This document shows positions 17,495 to 25,643 of a stretch of 64,000 nt of DNA, piece after piece. Origin of the DNA: JAWPMT01 sp965601475 (lineage in GTDB: Bacteria; Bacteroidota; Bacteroidia; Cytophagales; Cyclobacteriaceae); the NCBI GenBank assembly GCA_965601475.1, contig OZ271832.1:2108001-2172000 (forward strand), read 5' to 3'. The stretch's first letter is position 1, and the number at the start of each line of letters is the position of its first letter. The position numbers and the translations under genes were made by a program. The notes beneath the pieces were generated by a model, which was not told where the DNA came from, ran no database searches, and worked only from the letters and a program-made list of their open reading frames with translations.

Positions 17495-19585
17495 ATGATA
17501 TTCTTCGTACTCATTGCCCTTCTTATTGCTGGTAGCTATTCTCTCTATATCAAGAAACGGTATCAGGAAAGCAAAGACAAAAAGCGATTTATGAAGGAAC
17601 ATTTTTACAGCTCAAACCTGTGGGTCCTTCTCGTGGTCCTTATACCACTAACCTTGGTCAACTTGATTTTCGAAGAAGGCGAAGGGGGCGCTATGAATTC
17701 CGAATACCTGGAAGAAGAATTGGACCTGGATTCACTTTACCTGCTTCAAGATCAGGAATTAGCCAATCCGGATTTCCACTATTCGCTAGTCACCGCCTTC
17801 TACGACGAATACAAGGGTCATGTTCGGATGGAACCATTCTTACTGGAATACTATGATGAGTTGGAAGATGAGGGCCTGGAAGACCTTGCGTTGCTCTTTC
17901 GAGGTTTTTACTTTCTCAAAAAAGACAACACCGATTCAGTATTTGCGCTCTTGAAGTCCATTGAGAATCAGCAACTAAAATACTTCAACTTATTTGCCGG
18001 AATAGCGCACTTCCATAAAGACAACGACAGTACAGGCTTCCATTTTCTGTCAGAAGAAATTCTAAACCCCGCAGGCGCCAAGGAAGAAGCATTCGACATG
18101 CTCACCAAGTATTTGCAAGAATCTGAAGCCGCTCCAGCCATGCTTCAAGCTCTGGCTCTCCCGGAAGCTGCACGAGCAATACCGATTGACGTGCAAAGGA
18201 GAGTCGTTTATCTCAATGGCAAATTTGGAAGCTATGCCAGGATAGTTGTCAGGAAAGTCGTGGCTGCAACTGACCCAGTCGAAATGATCGCGGCAGGACT
18301 CATCCTGCTCACATGGCTCGTTTATATTATAAAATTGGCCTTCTTTAAGCCTGTCTCCATTGTGAGCGTAGTGGCCATTCTGATTCTGACCATCATTTGC
18401 ACACCGCTAACCTTCTTGCTGCATGATTATTTGCAGTACAATGTAGGTTGGCTGAATGAGATTACTTCACATGGCCGATTATTTCTATACAGTGTGTTCC
18501 GAATTGGTGCACTGGAAGAGCTGGTGAAGATCTTTCCAGTCTTGTTCTTCATCTCGTTCAGGCGCAACCCCATAGAACCCATCCACTATATCATATTTGC
18601 CAGCGCGGCGGCTTTGGGATTTGCCTTTTTGGAAAACCTGCTCTACTTCGACGACAACTACGGTTTCATCATTCATGGGCGGGCTTTGACGGCCGTAGTT
18701 GGACATATGATCTTCAGCACAATTTTCGTGTATGGTTTCATGCTGTCACGACACAAAGCCAGCAATTTGCATCAGTTCCTACTGGTACCGCTGTTCTGGT
18801 TGCTATCTGCGATTGCACATGGAATATATGACTATCTGCTCTTTGCAGAACTGTACCTGTTCTTCTACATGTTTTTCTTTTTGATTTTGAGGGTTTGGAT
18901 TGCGATGATTACGAATGCCAATAACCAGAGCCCTGGTTTCACTTACAAGGTCGATTTCAATGTACGAAGAATTCAGTTTTACCTGGCAATATCCTTGACA
19001 GGCATATTGATGTTCGAATATTTTCTGGTGGCACTGAATATGGGCACCATCGCTGCCAATGAGAGTTTTTGGTTGGCTGTTTGGTCTGGTAGTTTGTTGA
19101 TCGCCTTCATCGGGTCCAAATTGAGCTCCATCAATCTGATCAAAGGTTATTGGAGCAAGATAAATTTTTCAATCAACCCTTTCACCGACGACCTGATTCC
19201 ACAAAATTTTGTAGGCGAGCAAATTAAGATTTTACCCTACTACGAAGACCAAGGCCTTGCTGAATACTTTCCGGACGGCGTTAAAGCTCGTATCGTCTTG
19301 CGTCAGGTACTACAAAGGAGAGCTCCCTCGTTTTTTCTCGCCAATGACGATCCGGAGTGGTTCTTAGTGAAGTTTGAAAGTGAGCTCGCTCACCCTGGCT
19401 TCAAGAAATCGTACGGTCTTATAAAATTTTATGATGTCAGAGCCTCATTGAACGACAAGAAGTTCTTCCAATGTTCCTTTTTGCTTATACCGAAAGAGGC
19501 AACGTTCAAGGATAGAACGCCTTATCGAAAAGAAATGGAGTCTCTCGGATGGGTATGGATAGAAGGAAGGCCTTTCGAAAATTGA
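17495..19585 (+). CDS. Large PrsW-like intramembrane metalloprotease
   Basis: A 696-residue polytopic protein. The PrsW core is at about residues 270-490: EELVK at 341-345, then ALGFAFLEN, then GHMIFSTIF and SAIAHGIYDYLLF, giving the Glu and His motifs shared by PrsW and CAAX-type membrane proteases. PrsW enzymes cut anti-sigma factors or other membrane proteins inside the bilayer. Compared with typical PrsW (about 220-400 residues), this one has an extra ~230-residue soluble helical region between the first helices and the core, and a ~200-residue tail with two further helices and a soluble end. No sigma/anti-sigma pair is near, so its substrate is not indicated. Confidence 0.78.
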   Translation: MIFFVLIALLIAGSYSLYIKKRYQESKDKKRFMKEHFYSSNLWVLLVVLIPLTLVNLIFEEGEGGAMNSEYLEEELDLDSLYLLQDQELANPDFHYSLVTAFYDEYKGHVRMEPFLLEYYDELEDEGLEDLALLFRGFYFLKKDNTDSVFALLKSIENQQLKYFNLFAGIAHFHKDNDSTGFHFLSEEILNPAGAKEEAFDMLTKYLQESEAAPAMLQALALPEAARAIPIDVQRRVVYLNGKFGSYARIVVRKVVAATDPVEMIAAGLILLTWLVYIIKLAFFKPVSIVSVVAILILTIICTPLTFLLHDYLQYNVGWLNEITSHGRLFLYSVFRIGALEELVKIFPVLFFISFRRNPIEPIHYIIFASAAALGFAFLENLLYFDDNYGFIIHGRALTAVVGHMIFSTIFVYGFMLSRHKASNLHQFLLVPLFWLLSAIAHGIYDYLLFAELYLFFYMFFFLILRVWIAMITNANNQSPGFTYKVDFNVRRIQFYLAISLTGILMFEYFLVALNMGTIAANESFWLAVWSGSLLIAFIGSKLSSINLIKGYWSKINFSINPFTDDLIPQNFVGEQIKILPYYEDQGLAEYFPDGVKARIVLRQVLQRRAPSFFLANDDPEWFLVKFESELAHPGFKKSYGLIKFYDVRASLNDKKFFQCSFLLIPKEATFKDRTPYRKEMESLGWVWIEGRPFEN

Positions 19586-19888
19586 ATGTTTGCTTTTGGA
19601 AATTGGGGGCGCGGTAAGTCGTCGATAGCAATATATAGCCCGAGGGGCCTTTTCCAAGGCTTGCTATAATCAACTCCTGTCAGGTCTTTCCATCAAGTAA
19701 ATAGTGGAGCAGGCATTGCCAGAAACCTAGGCGTCAGCAGGCATATAGAGGGTCGGCTGGGAGCATGGTTAAATATCCTGCAAATGACCTATCGGCACAT
19801 CCCTCGTTCAGGAACAAAGTACATACCAATCCCACATTGCAGATAAATGCAATTCACCATCCGTGAAAATCCCTTAGCCGAAACCTGA
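19586..19888. other. Non-coding gap with imperfect inverted repeat
   Basis: About 300 bases with no convincing gene on either strand. An inverted repeat ATAGCAA (19625-19631) / TTGCTAT (19661-19667) encloses a G/C-rich centre just after the PrsW-like gene; it lacks a following T-run, so it is not a clear terminator. Confidence 0.4.
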
Positions 19889-20029
19889 TCAATGACTAAG
19901 GCCTTTCAATTCCATGGTTAAAGCTCCGATCACTGCAGCAATCACGACAAAAGGCATCAATAGGAAGCCTAGCGGCGTAAGCGCAATCATCAGGATACCA
20001 AAAAGCAAAATTTCTCTCCATCTTTTCAT
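19889..20029 (-). CDS. Short membrane protein (46 aa) with strong Shine-Dalgarno
   Basis: A 46-residue protein beginning MKRWREILLF, with a positively charged start, two hydrophobic stretches (about residues 7-21 and 24-38) split by a Pro-Leu-Gly turn, and a polar end (ELKGLSH). Its ATG is preceded by GGAGGG (plus-strand 20037-20042) at a 7-base spacing. Strong Shine-Dalgarno sites are unusual in Bacteroidota, and none of the neighbouring genes has one, so this supports real translation. No family is recognised; a small inner-membrane regulator or a membrane-active peptide are both possible. Confidence 0.5.
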   Translation of the reverse strand: MKRWREILLFGILMIALTPLGFLLMPFVVIAAVIGALTMELKGLSH

Positions 20030-20071
20030 GGCGTAACCCTCCTTTTTTGCTGGATGAATAAGTTAATGAAA

Positions 20072-20242
20072 TCACCTGGCGTATGAAATGACATAAGTTA
20101 GCATCTCGGCCTTTTGACGCTCCGTACCGCCTTGAAAAGAACCAAATACATAAGCATCAGTGTATTGTGGCAACCAAACGGAAGCCAGGCTCATTTTTGA
20201 GAGATCAACATCGTCGAGGTACCGAATCAGCAAGTAGCAAGG
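20072..20242 (-). pseudogene. Possible gene remnant or small ORF upstream of the 46-aa gene
   Basis: The minus strand is open for 57 codons with a protein-like composition (RYLDDVDLSKMSLASVWLPQ, then TDAYVFGSFQGGTERQ). The only internal ATG (20194) gives 40 residues. It ends 43 bases before the short membrane-protein gene, so it could be a leader gene of the same transcript or the 3' remnant of a lost gene. No homology is recognised. Confidence 0.25.
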
Positions 20243-20315
20243 TCAGATCGGTACAAGGGTAGTGCACATGGACAAAAGTATCAGCCAAGGCTGACCTGCA
20301 GCAACAAAGGATTAG

Positions 20316-20323
20316 TATGTTTG
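20316..20323 (+). promoter_or_regulatory. TAnnTTTG -7 promoter box for the sugar-nucleotide operon
   Basis: TATGTTTG is an exact match to the Bacteroidota -7 consensus, ending 28 bases before the nucleotidyltransferase ATG at 20352. A matching -33 TTG is not obvious. Confidence 0.45.
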
Positions 20324-20351
20324 CGCGGAATTTCACTTTGTAATCACTCCT

Positions 20352-21248
20352 ATGAAACCTACTCTCGTGGTTCTTGCGGCCGGTATGGGCTCCAGGTATG
20401 GCGGTCTCAAACAACTCGATTCCTTTGGCCCCTCAGGAGAAACCATTATTGATTATTCGGTATATGATGCGCTGCAGGCGGGATTTGGGAAGGTCGTCTT
20501 TGTCATTCGAGAACACCTCCTTGCCGATTTTCAGCAAGTATATTTTGAGAAATACGCCCGCAAAATTGACATTGACTACGTCTTTCAGGAGTTGGACAAC
20601 ATACCGTCGGACATCGATGTGCCTGCTGATCGTGTGAAACCTTGGGGTACAGGCCACGCGCTGTTGGTAGCAAGAGACAAGGTAAAAGAGCCCTTCGCCG
20701 TGATCAATGCCGATGATTTCTACGGAGCAGGTTCCTTCAAGCTCACGGCTGATCACCTCAAGGAATTGGATCCTACCAACCTGGATGCGGTGCTGGTCGG
20801 ATTCTCACTGGCCAAAACCCTCTCTGAATATGGCCACGTTTCGCGAGGCGTATGCGAAGTAGATGAGAAGAACCAGCTCAAAGGAATTACAGAGCGCACA
20901 CAAATCGGACGAGAGGAAGACGGTCACATATATTTCCGAGATGGCGATACTAAACATCAGCTTCAAGATGACCAGATTGTCTCTATGAACCTCATGGGAT
21001 TTACCCCCCCGGCCTTCGATCTGCTTGAAGAAATGTTTGGGGAGTTTATTAAGTCAAAATATCAGGAGCTCAAAGCTGAGTTTTACATTCCCCAGGTACT
21101 CGATCGCATTGCAACCATGCAGCAAGTGCCGGTATTGAAATCGGAGGAGAAATGGCTTGGGGTGACCTACAAGGAAGACAAACCACTGGTGATGGAAAAG
21201 CTTAGCGATCTAACCAGGGAAGGAAAGTACCCCACAAAACTTTGGTAA
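20352..21248 (+). CDS. Sugar-phosphate nucleotidyltransferase family protein
   Basis: A 298-residue cytoplasmic enzyme with the nucleotide-binding signature AAGMGSRYGGLKQ at residues 9-21 and a metal-binding Asp in VINADDFYG near residue 118. The family transfers a nucleotide from NTP to a sugar 1-phosphate. The gene lies one base ahead of galE, so a role in making a UDP-sugar (for example UDP-glucose or UDP-GlcNAc type substrates) is likely. However, it is shorter than and differs from GalU, so the substrate stays open. First gene of a run with galE and xth; a promoter box lies upstream. Confidence 0.82.
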   Translation: MKPTLVVLAAGMGSRYGGLKQLDSFGPSGETIIDYSVYDALQAGFGKVVFVIREHLLADFQQVYFEKYARKIDIDYVFQELDNIPSDIDVPADRVKPWGTGHALLVARDKVKEPFAVINADDFYGAGSFKLTADHLKELDPTNLDAVLVGFSLAKTLSEYGHVSRGVCEVDEKNQLKGITERTQIGREEDGHIYFRDGDTKHQLQDDQIVSMNLMGFTPPAFDLLEEMFGEFIKSKYQELKAEFYIPQVLDRIATMQQVPVLKSEEKWLGVTYKEDKPLVMEKLSDLTREGKYPTKLW

Positions 21249-21249
21249 A

Positions 21250-22269
21250 ATGAGTAAGATCTTAGTCACAGGTGGAACGGGATATATTGGATCTCACACC
21301 GTTATTGAACTTGTAGCGCAGGGTTATGAGGTGGTCATTGTTGACGACCTTTCAAACTCAGATCTATCAGTTTTGGACGGTATCGAGGGTATTTGTGGCA
21401 CAAGGCCCGCCTTTCACCAAATCGACCTGGTGAACAGAGACCTCGTCAAGGAGCTATTTCAATCACATAAGGATATCGAGGGTGTCATACACTTTGCAGC
21501 CAAGAAAGCCGTAGGCGAGTCAGTGGAAAAACCATTACTGTACTACCGCAGCAATGTCGATGCCATGCTCAATATTCTCGAAGAAATGGCAGGCAGGGGA
21601 TTGAAGAATTTTGTTTTTTCATCGTCTTGCACTGTATACGGCCAACCGGAAAAATTGCCCGTTACAGAGTCCACGCCATTCCAACCGGCGGAGTCTCCAT
21701 ACGGTTACACCAAGCAAGTGGGTGAAACCATTCTTAAGGATGTTTGCCGAGCACAGAGCAATTTCCAGGCCATAGCACTCAGATACTTCAATCCTGTCGG
21801 AGCACATGAATCCGCCCTGATCGGGGAGCTACCAAAAGGCGTTCCATCTAATCTCATTCCGTTCATCACCCAAACCGCTGCTGGTATTCGCGACCAACTC
21901 AAAGTATTCGGGAATGATTATGACACCCCCGATGGCTCCGCGGTAAGGGATTATATACATGTCGTAGACCTGGCCAAAGCCCATGTCGCGGCGATCAGCA
22001 GGCAGCTCGGCGGTAAGCAAAAGGCTGCCTTCGAATTTTTCAATATCGGAACAGGAAAAGGTCACACCGTGTTGGAGGTCGTCAAAACCTTCGAAGCTGT
22101 CAACGAGTTGGAACTCAATTACGAAATTGTAGCCAGAAGACCTGGCGACGTCGAAAAGATCTATGCTGACACCACCTTTGCCAATGAGGAGTTGGGATGG
22201 AAGGCGGAGTTGGGTCTTGAAGACATGCTGCAATCTGCCTGGAATTGGCAAAAATCTTTAAATCAATAA
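21250..22269 (+). CDS. galE: UDP-glucose 4-epimerase
   Basis: A 339-residue extended SDR, the usual GalE length, interconverting UDP-glucose and UDP-galactose with bound NAD in the cytoplasm. It shows the Rossmann motif GGTGYIGS (residues 8-15), the Ser cluster SSSCTVYG (124-131), the YxxxK pair Y151/K155, and the later LRYFNPVGA and VRDYIHVVDLA motifs that are diagnostic of GalE. It is one base downstream of the nucleotidyltransferase gene and six bases upstream of xth, so cotranscribed. It supplies precursors for surface polysaccharide and galactose use. Confidence 0.95.
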   Translation: MSKILVTGGTGYIGSHTVIELVAQGYEVVIVDDLSNSDLSVLDGIEGICGTRPAFHQIDLVNRDLVKELFQSHKDIEGVIHFAAKKAVGESVEKPLLYYRSNVDAMLNILEEMAGRGLKNFVFSSSCTVYGQPEKLPVTESTPFQPAESPYGYTKQVGETILKDVCRAQSNFQAIALRYFNPVGAHESALIGELPKGVPSNLIPFITQTAAGIRDQLKVFGNDYDTPDGSAVRDYIHVVDLAKAHVAAISRQLGGKQKAAFEFFNIGTGKGHTVLEVVKTFEAVNELELNYEIVARRPGDVEKIYADTTFANEELGWKAELGLEDMLQSAWNWQKSLNQ

Positions 22270-22275
22270 GTTAGA

Positions 22276-23052
22276 ATGGGTAAACTCCATTTGGTCTCGT
22301 GGAACGTCAACGGGATCCGAGCCATAGTAAAGAAAGACTTCCTGAAAGATGTGAGGGAAATGGATCCGGATGTTTTATGTCTACAAGAAACCAAGGGTCA
22401 GCCGGAAGAGGTGAAAAGCGCGCTTCAACTTTTGGATGGCTACGATGTTTCAGTGAATTCCTCCAAGGCACGGAAAGGGTATTCAGGTACCGCCATCTTG
22501 AGCAAGCAAAAACCCTTGGAAGTAACCTACGACATGGGCATAGAAGAGCACGACCAGGAGGGCCGTGTTATCACCGCCGAATTTGACCAATTTCACCTCG
22601 TCACGGTATACACACCCAACTCAGGTGAAGGTATGAAGAGACTCGAATATCGCCAGGAATGGGACGCGGCGTTCAGGGACCACATCACCAGCCTGGAGGA
22701 AAAAAAGCCCGTGATCCTTTGCGGCGACCTGAATGTGGCCCACACGGAAATCGACCTGGCCAGGCCTAAACCCAACTACAACAAGACCTCCGGATATACA
22801 CAAGCGGAAATTGATGGCCTTGACAACCTGCTGTCAGCTGGATACATAGATACCTTCCGGATGTTTTACCCTGAAGAAGTGAAGTATTCCTGGTGGAACT
22901 ATAAATTCAACGCAAGGTCAAGGAATGTTGGCTGGCGGATTGACTACTTCCTGGCCAGTGAGGCTCTCAAAGGCCATATCTCAGCCGCAGAAATCTACAA
23001 TGAATACCTCGGATCTGACCACTGCCCGGTAGGTTTGAAAATGAATTTTTAG
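22276..23052 (+). CDS. xth: Exodeoxyribonuclease III / AP endonuclease
   Basis: A 258-residue EEP-fold nuclease, typical Xth length. Motifs: WNVNGIRA (residues 9-16), LQETKG with the metal-binding Glu at 38, CGDLNVAHTEIDLA holding the catalytic Asp/Asn, and the terminal SDHCPVGL with the catalytic Asp-His pair. It cleaves DNA at abasic sites and removes blocked 3' ends in base excision repair. Its place at the end of the galE run is probably transcriptional convenience. Confidence 0.95.
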   Translation: MGKLHLVSWNVNGIRAIVKKDFLKDVREMDPDVLCLQETKGQPEEVKSALQLLDGYDVSVNSSKARKGYSGTAILSKQKPLEVTYDMGIEEHDQEGRVITAEFDQFHLVTVYTPNSGEGMKRLEYRQEWDAAFRDHITSLEEKKPVILCGDLNVAHTEIDLARPKPNYNKTSGYTQAEIDGLDNLLSAGYIDTFRMFYPEEVKYSWWNYKFNARSRNVGWRIDYFLASEALKGHISAAEIYNEYLGSDHCPVGLKMNF

Positions 23053-23103
23053 ATCCCGCTTTTTGGTGTGATTATTGCTCTTAGAAAGAAAACCTATAAT
23101 CAC

Positions 23104-23580
23104 ATGAACAGAATATTCCTATTCCTAACCCTCGCAATCGCAGTCCAAACCACGGTCTTTGGACAGTTTGAAGAGCAAAAATTCGTCTTAGCAGGCTCAG
23201 TCACCATCAACAATGACATTGGCTCCTTTAGCCCGTCAGCAGCAATGGTGCTCAAGCCCAATCAACTATTGGGTTTACGTACGTCGTTTTTTGTTGATGG
23301 TGAAGTTGACTTCTTGTCCGTGACGGCCTGGTTTCGGCATCACTACAACATTGAAGCAGCCTTCCCACTTTACCTTTATCTCGAACCGGAGGTTGGATAT
23401 GTGGATAATTTCGCAGATGGTTCCGGTTTTCTCGGACTGAGGACAGGATTCGCCATACCACTGGGATCCCGGTTCATGATCACCTTGCAAGCAGCAAATG
23501 CGCAGGTGGTCCTGGGAGATGATTCGCGATTCCTACTTGGGGCAAACCTACTCTCGGGAGAGTTCCTCGTGAGATTCTGA
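23104..23580 (+). CDS. Small outer-membrane beta-barrel-like protein
   Basis: A 158-residue protein from the ATG at 23104 with a signal peptide (FLFLTLAIAVQTTVFGQ). The mature part alternates hydrophobic and polar residues in short strands rich in Tyr/Phe/Gly and ends in Phe (LSGEFLVRF), as outer-membrane barrels do, with room for about eight strands. No specific family is recognised. It may be a small porin-like or OmpA-barrel-like protein. Confidence 0.6.
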   Translation: MNRIFLFLTLAIAVQTTVFGQFEEQKFVLAGSVTINNDIGSFSPSAAMVLKPNQLLGLRTSFFVDGEVDFLSVTAWFRHHYNIEAAFPLYLYLEPEVGYVDNFADGSGFLGLRTGFAIPLGSRFMITLQAANAQVVLGDDSRFLLGANLLSGEFLVRF

Positions 23581-23622
23581 GCATCGCAATCAGACAGTTC
23601 GAATATTAATGCCACCAGTTAC

Positions 23623-23656
23623 GATTCGTTCTTAGCGCCGAAGGCGGGGACGAATC
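23623..23656 (+). other. Stem-loop upstream of gcvT
   Basis: GATTCGT (23623-23629) pairs with ACGAATC (23650-23656), with an inner CGCC/GGCG pairing around a GAA loop. It lies about 115 bases before the gcvT start and after the barrel-protein stop. There is no T-run, so it is not a standard terminator; it may be a processing site or leader structure. Confidence 0.35.
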
Positions 23657-23769
23657 GGGCCCGGTGGGCTTCATAGCCGAAAGCGGCAAGATTCTATCAT
23701 CACTGTCAGAAAAAATTTGGTAGGGTGACTGCGCTCCCCGTAGCTTTGGCGTCTGAAATTGACCCGAAA

Positions 23770-24855
23770 ATGAAAAAAGTACCCCTCCACGACACCCATG
23801 TAGGCCTGGGTGCGAAAATTGTACCTTTCGCCGGCTTTGAAATGCCTGTACGCTACAGTAGCGACAAGGAAGAACATCTCACCGTCAGAGAGGCTGTGGG
23901 GATTTTCGATGTATCGCACATGGGTGAGTTTCTTGTAAAAGGCCCCAAAGCGCTGGAACTCATTCAACACGTCACCAGCAACGATGCCAGCAAATTGGTG
24001 GATGGCCAGGCACAATATTCCTGTTTCCCGAATGACAAAGGGGGCATCATCGATGACCTGATTGTGTATCGCAAGGCAGAAGATGACTACATGCTCGTAG
24101 TCAATGCCTCCAACATCGAGAAAGACTGGAACTGGATCTCGGCTCACAATCATGTAAATGCAGAGTTGGTGAATGTGAGTGACGACATTTGCTTGTTCGC
24201 AGTACAGGGACCCAAGGCCGCAGATGCCCTGAAGGGCCTAACAAACATCGATCTGGACGAAGTCAAATTCTATCACTTCGTCGAAGGGGAAATGGCGGGT
24301 ATAAAGAACGTCATTATTTCCGGAACCGGTTATACAGGTGCCGGAGGGTTCGAACTCTATGTTCACAAATCCGATGCCACGGCACTTTGGAACAAAATTA
24401 TGGAAGCAGGTGCTGTTGCTGGCATTAAACCAATTGGACTGGGAGCCAGAGATACTTTAAGGCTGGAAATGGGATACTGTCTCTACGGCAACGACATCGA
24501 CGACACTACCTCTCCACTGCAAGCCGGGCTGGGCTGGATAACGAAATTCACAAAGGACTTCATCAACGCTGAAAACCTGAAAGCACAAAAGGAAGCTGGC
24601 GTCACGAGAAGACTTGTGGGATTGGAAATGGTCGACAAAGGAATCCCGAGAAAGGATTACGAAATTGAGGATGGAGCAGGCAATGTCATCGGCAAAGTTA
24701 CTTCCGGCACCATGTCTCCAAGCTTGAATATGGGTGTTGGATTGGGTTATGTGAATTTCGGCTTTCACAAAGCAGACACTGAAGTCCAAATTGTGATCAG
24801 AAACAAAAAGCTAAGAGCCAAAGTTGTTCGTCCTCCTTTCCTGAAGGGCTCATGA
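23770..24855 (+). CDS. gcvT: Aminomethyltransferase (glycine cleavage T protein)
   Basis: A 361-residue protein starting at MKKVPLHDTH (ATG 23770); upstream in-frame codons are not conserved. It carries the GcvT signatures FAGFEMPV, VSHMGEF, GTGYTGAGGFE, GLGARDTLRLEMGYCLYG and the C-terminal GTMSPSL. It transfers the aminomethyl carbon of glycine from the H protein to tetrahydrofolate, giving 5,10-methylene-THF and ammonia. gcvP and gcvH are not in this window, as is common in Bacteroidota. Its stop overlaps the comB start (ATGA). Confidence 0.95.
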   Translation: MKKVPLHDTHVGLGAKIVPFAGFEMPVRYSSDKEEHLTVREAVGIFDVSHMGEFLVKGPKALELIQHVTSNDASKLVDGQAQYSCFPNDKGGIIDDLIVYRKAEDDYMLVVNASNIEKDWNWISAHNHVNAELVNVSDDICLFAVQGPKAADALKGLTNIDLDEVKFYHFVEGEMAGIKNVIISGTGYTGAGGFELYVHKSDATALWNKIMEAGAVAGIKPIGLGARDTLRLEMGYCLYGNDIDDTTSPLQAGLGWITKFTKDFINAENLKAQKEAGVTRRLVGLEMVDKGIPRKDYEIEDGAGNVIGKVTSGTMSPSLNMGVGLGYVNFGFHKADTEVQIVIRNKKLRAKVVRPPFLKGS

Positions 24856-25553
24856 AGGTAGAGGTCTGTCTCACCCCAGCACTAATAGATCAGCATGAAC
24901 TTGCTGGCAAGACGGTGGTGGTCATTGACATATTTCGTGCTACATCTTGTATGGTAACGGGGCTGAACCATGGTGTCAGGGCGATTTACCCGGTAGCGAC
25001 GGTAGAGGAGTGTTTGAGCTTGGGGAAAGAGGGAATGGTCATGGCGGGAGAACGAGGGGGTAAAAAAGTGGCGGAATTTGATATTGGCAATTCCCCATTT
25101 GAGTATATGTCGGAAAGGGTCCAAGGCCGGGAAGTCGCCGTGAGTACTACCAACGGCACCCTGGCCATCAGCAAATCGGCAGCAGCAGCAGAGATTTTGA
25201 TTGGCGCCTTCCTCAATTTATCCGTGACCGTCCAATGCCTCCAGGAAAAAGGTCGTGATCTTGTGTTGCACTGTGCCGGCTGGAAAGGGACTCCAAATTT
25301 GGAGGACACACTCTATGCAGGTGCCGTGATCGATAAGCTCCAAGACACCCAACTTGTGAATGATAGCGCAGCGCTTGCCCTGTCCCTGCTGCGGCACCAT
25401 CAATCCGACTTGCTCACTGCGGGCAAAGCCTCCGGGCACGCCAAAAGGCTTGCAGGATTTGGTGTTGAGAAGGACATCGCATTTTGCATGGAAATGGATC
25501 GCTACACCAAGGTTGTCGCCCAGGAAGGCAAGGTGGTGAAGGTCGTGCAGTAG
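24852..25553 (+). CDS. comB: 2-phosphosulfolactate phosphatase family protein
   Basis: A 233-residue member of the ComB family, with the usual VVIDIFRATSCMV near residues 22-34, AGERGGKK, FDIGNSPFEY, STTNGTLAI and the later CAGWKGTPNLEDTLYAG motif. The characterised archaeal enzyme removes phosphate from 2-phosphosulfolactate in coenzyme M synthesis; many bacteria have the gene without coenzyme M, where it may serve sulfolactate metabolism. It overlaps gcvT by four bases and is probably translated with it. No comA or comC neighbours appear, so the physiological reaction is not certain. Confidence 0.88.
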   Translation: MKVEVCLTPALIDQHELAGKTVVVIDIFRATSCMVTGLNHGVRAIYPVATVEECLSLGKEGMVMAGERGGKKVAEFDIGNSPFEYMSERVQGREVAVSTTNGTLAISKSAAAAEILIGAFLNLSVTVQCLQEKGRDLVLHCAGWKGTPNLEDTLYAGAVIDKLQDTQLVNDSAALALSLLRHHQSDLLTAGKASGHAKRLAGFGVEKDIAFCMEMDRYTKVVAQEGKVVKVVQ

Positions 25554-25643
25554 TAGGACACGTCGACTCCTTCATTGCTTCTCCAAAGAACCAGTCTTCG
25601 AACTTCAAAGAATTGGGGATCTCCGCCCTTGATACAAATCCAA

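Noticed and set aside
23623..23656. Glycine riboswitch ahead of gcvT
   Set aside because: Only the CGCCGAAGG piece resembles the core; the GGAGAG start, the second conserved segment and the CTCTGG-type closing are not visible, so I list only a stem-loop.
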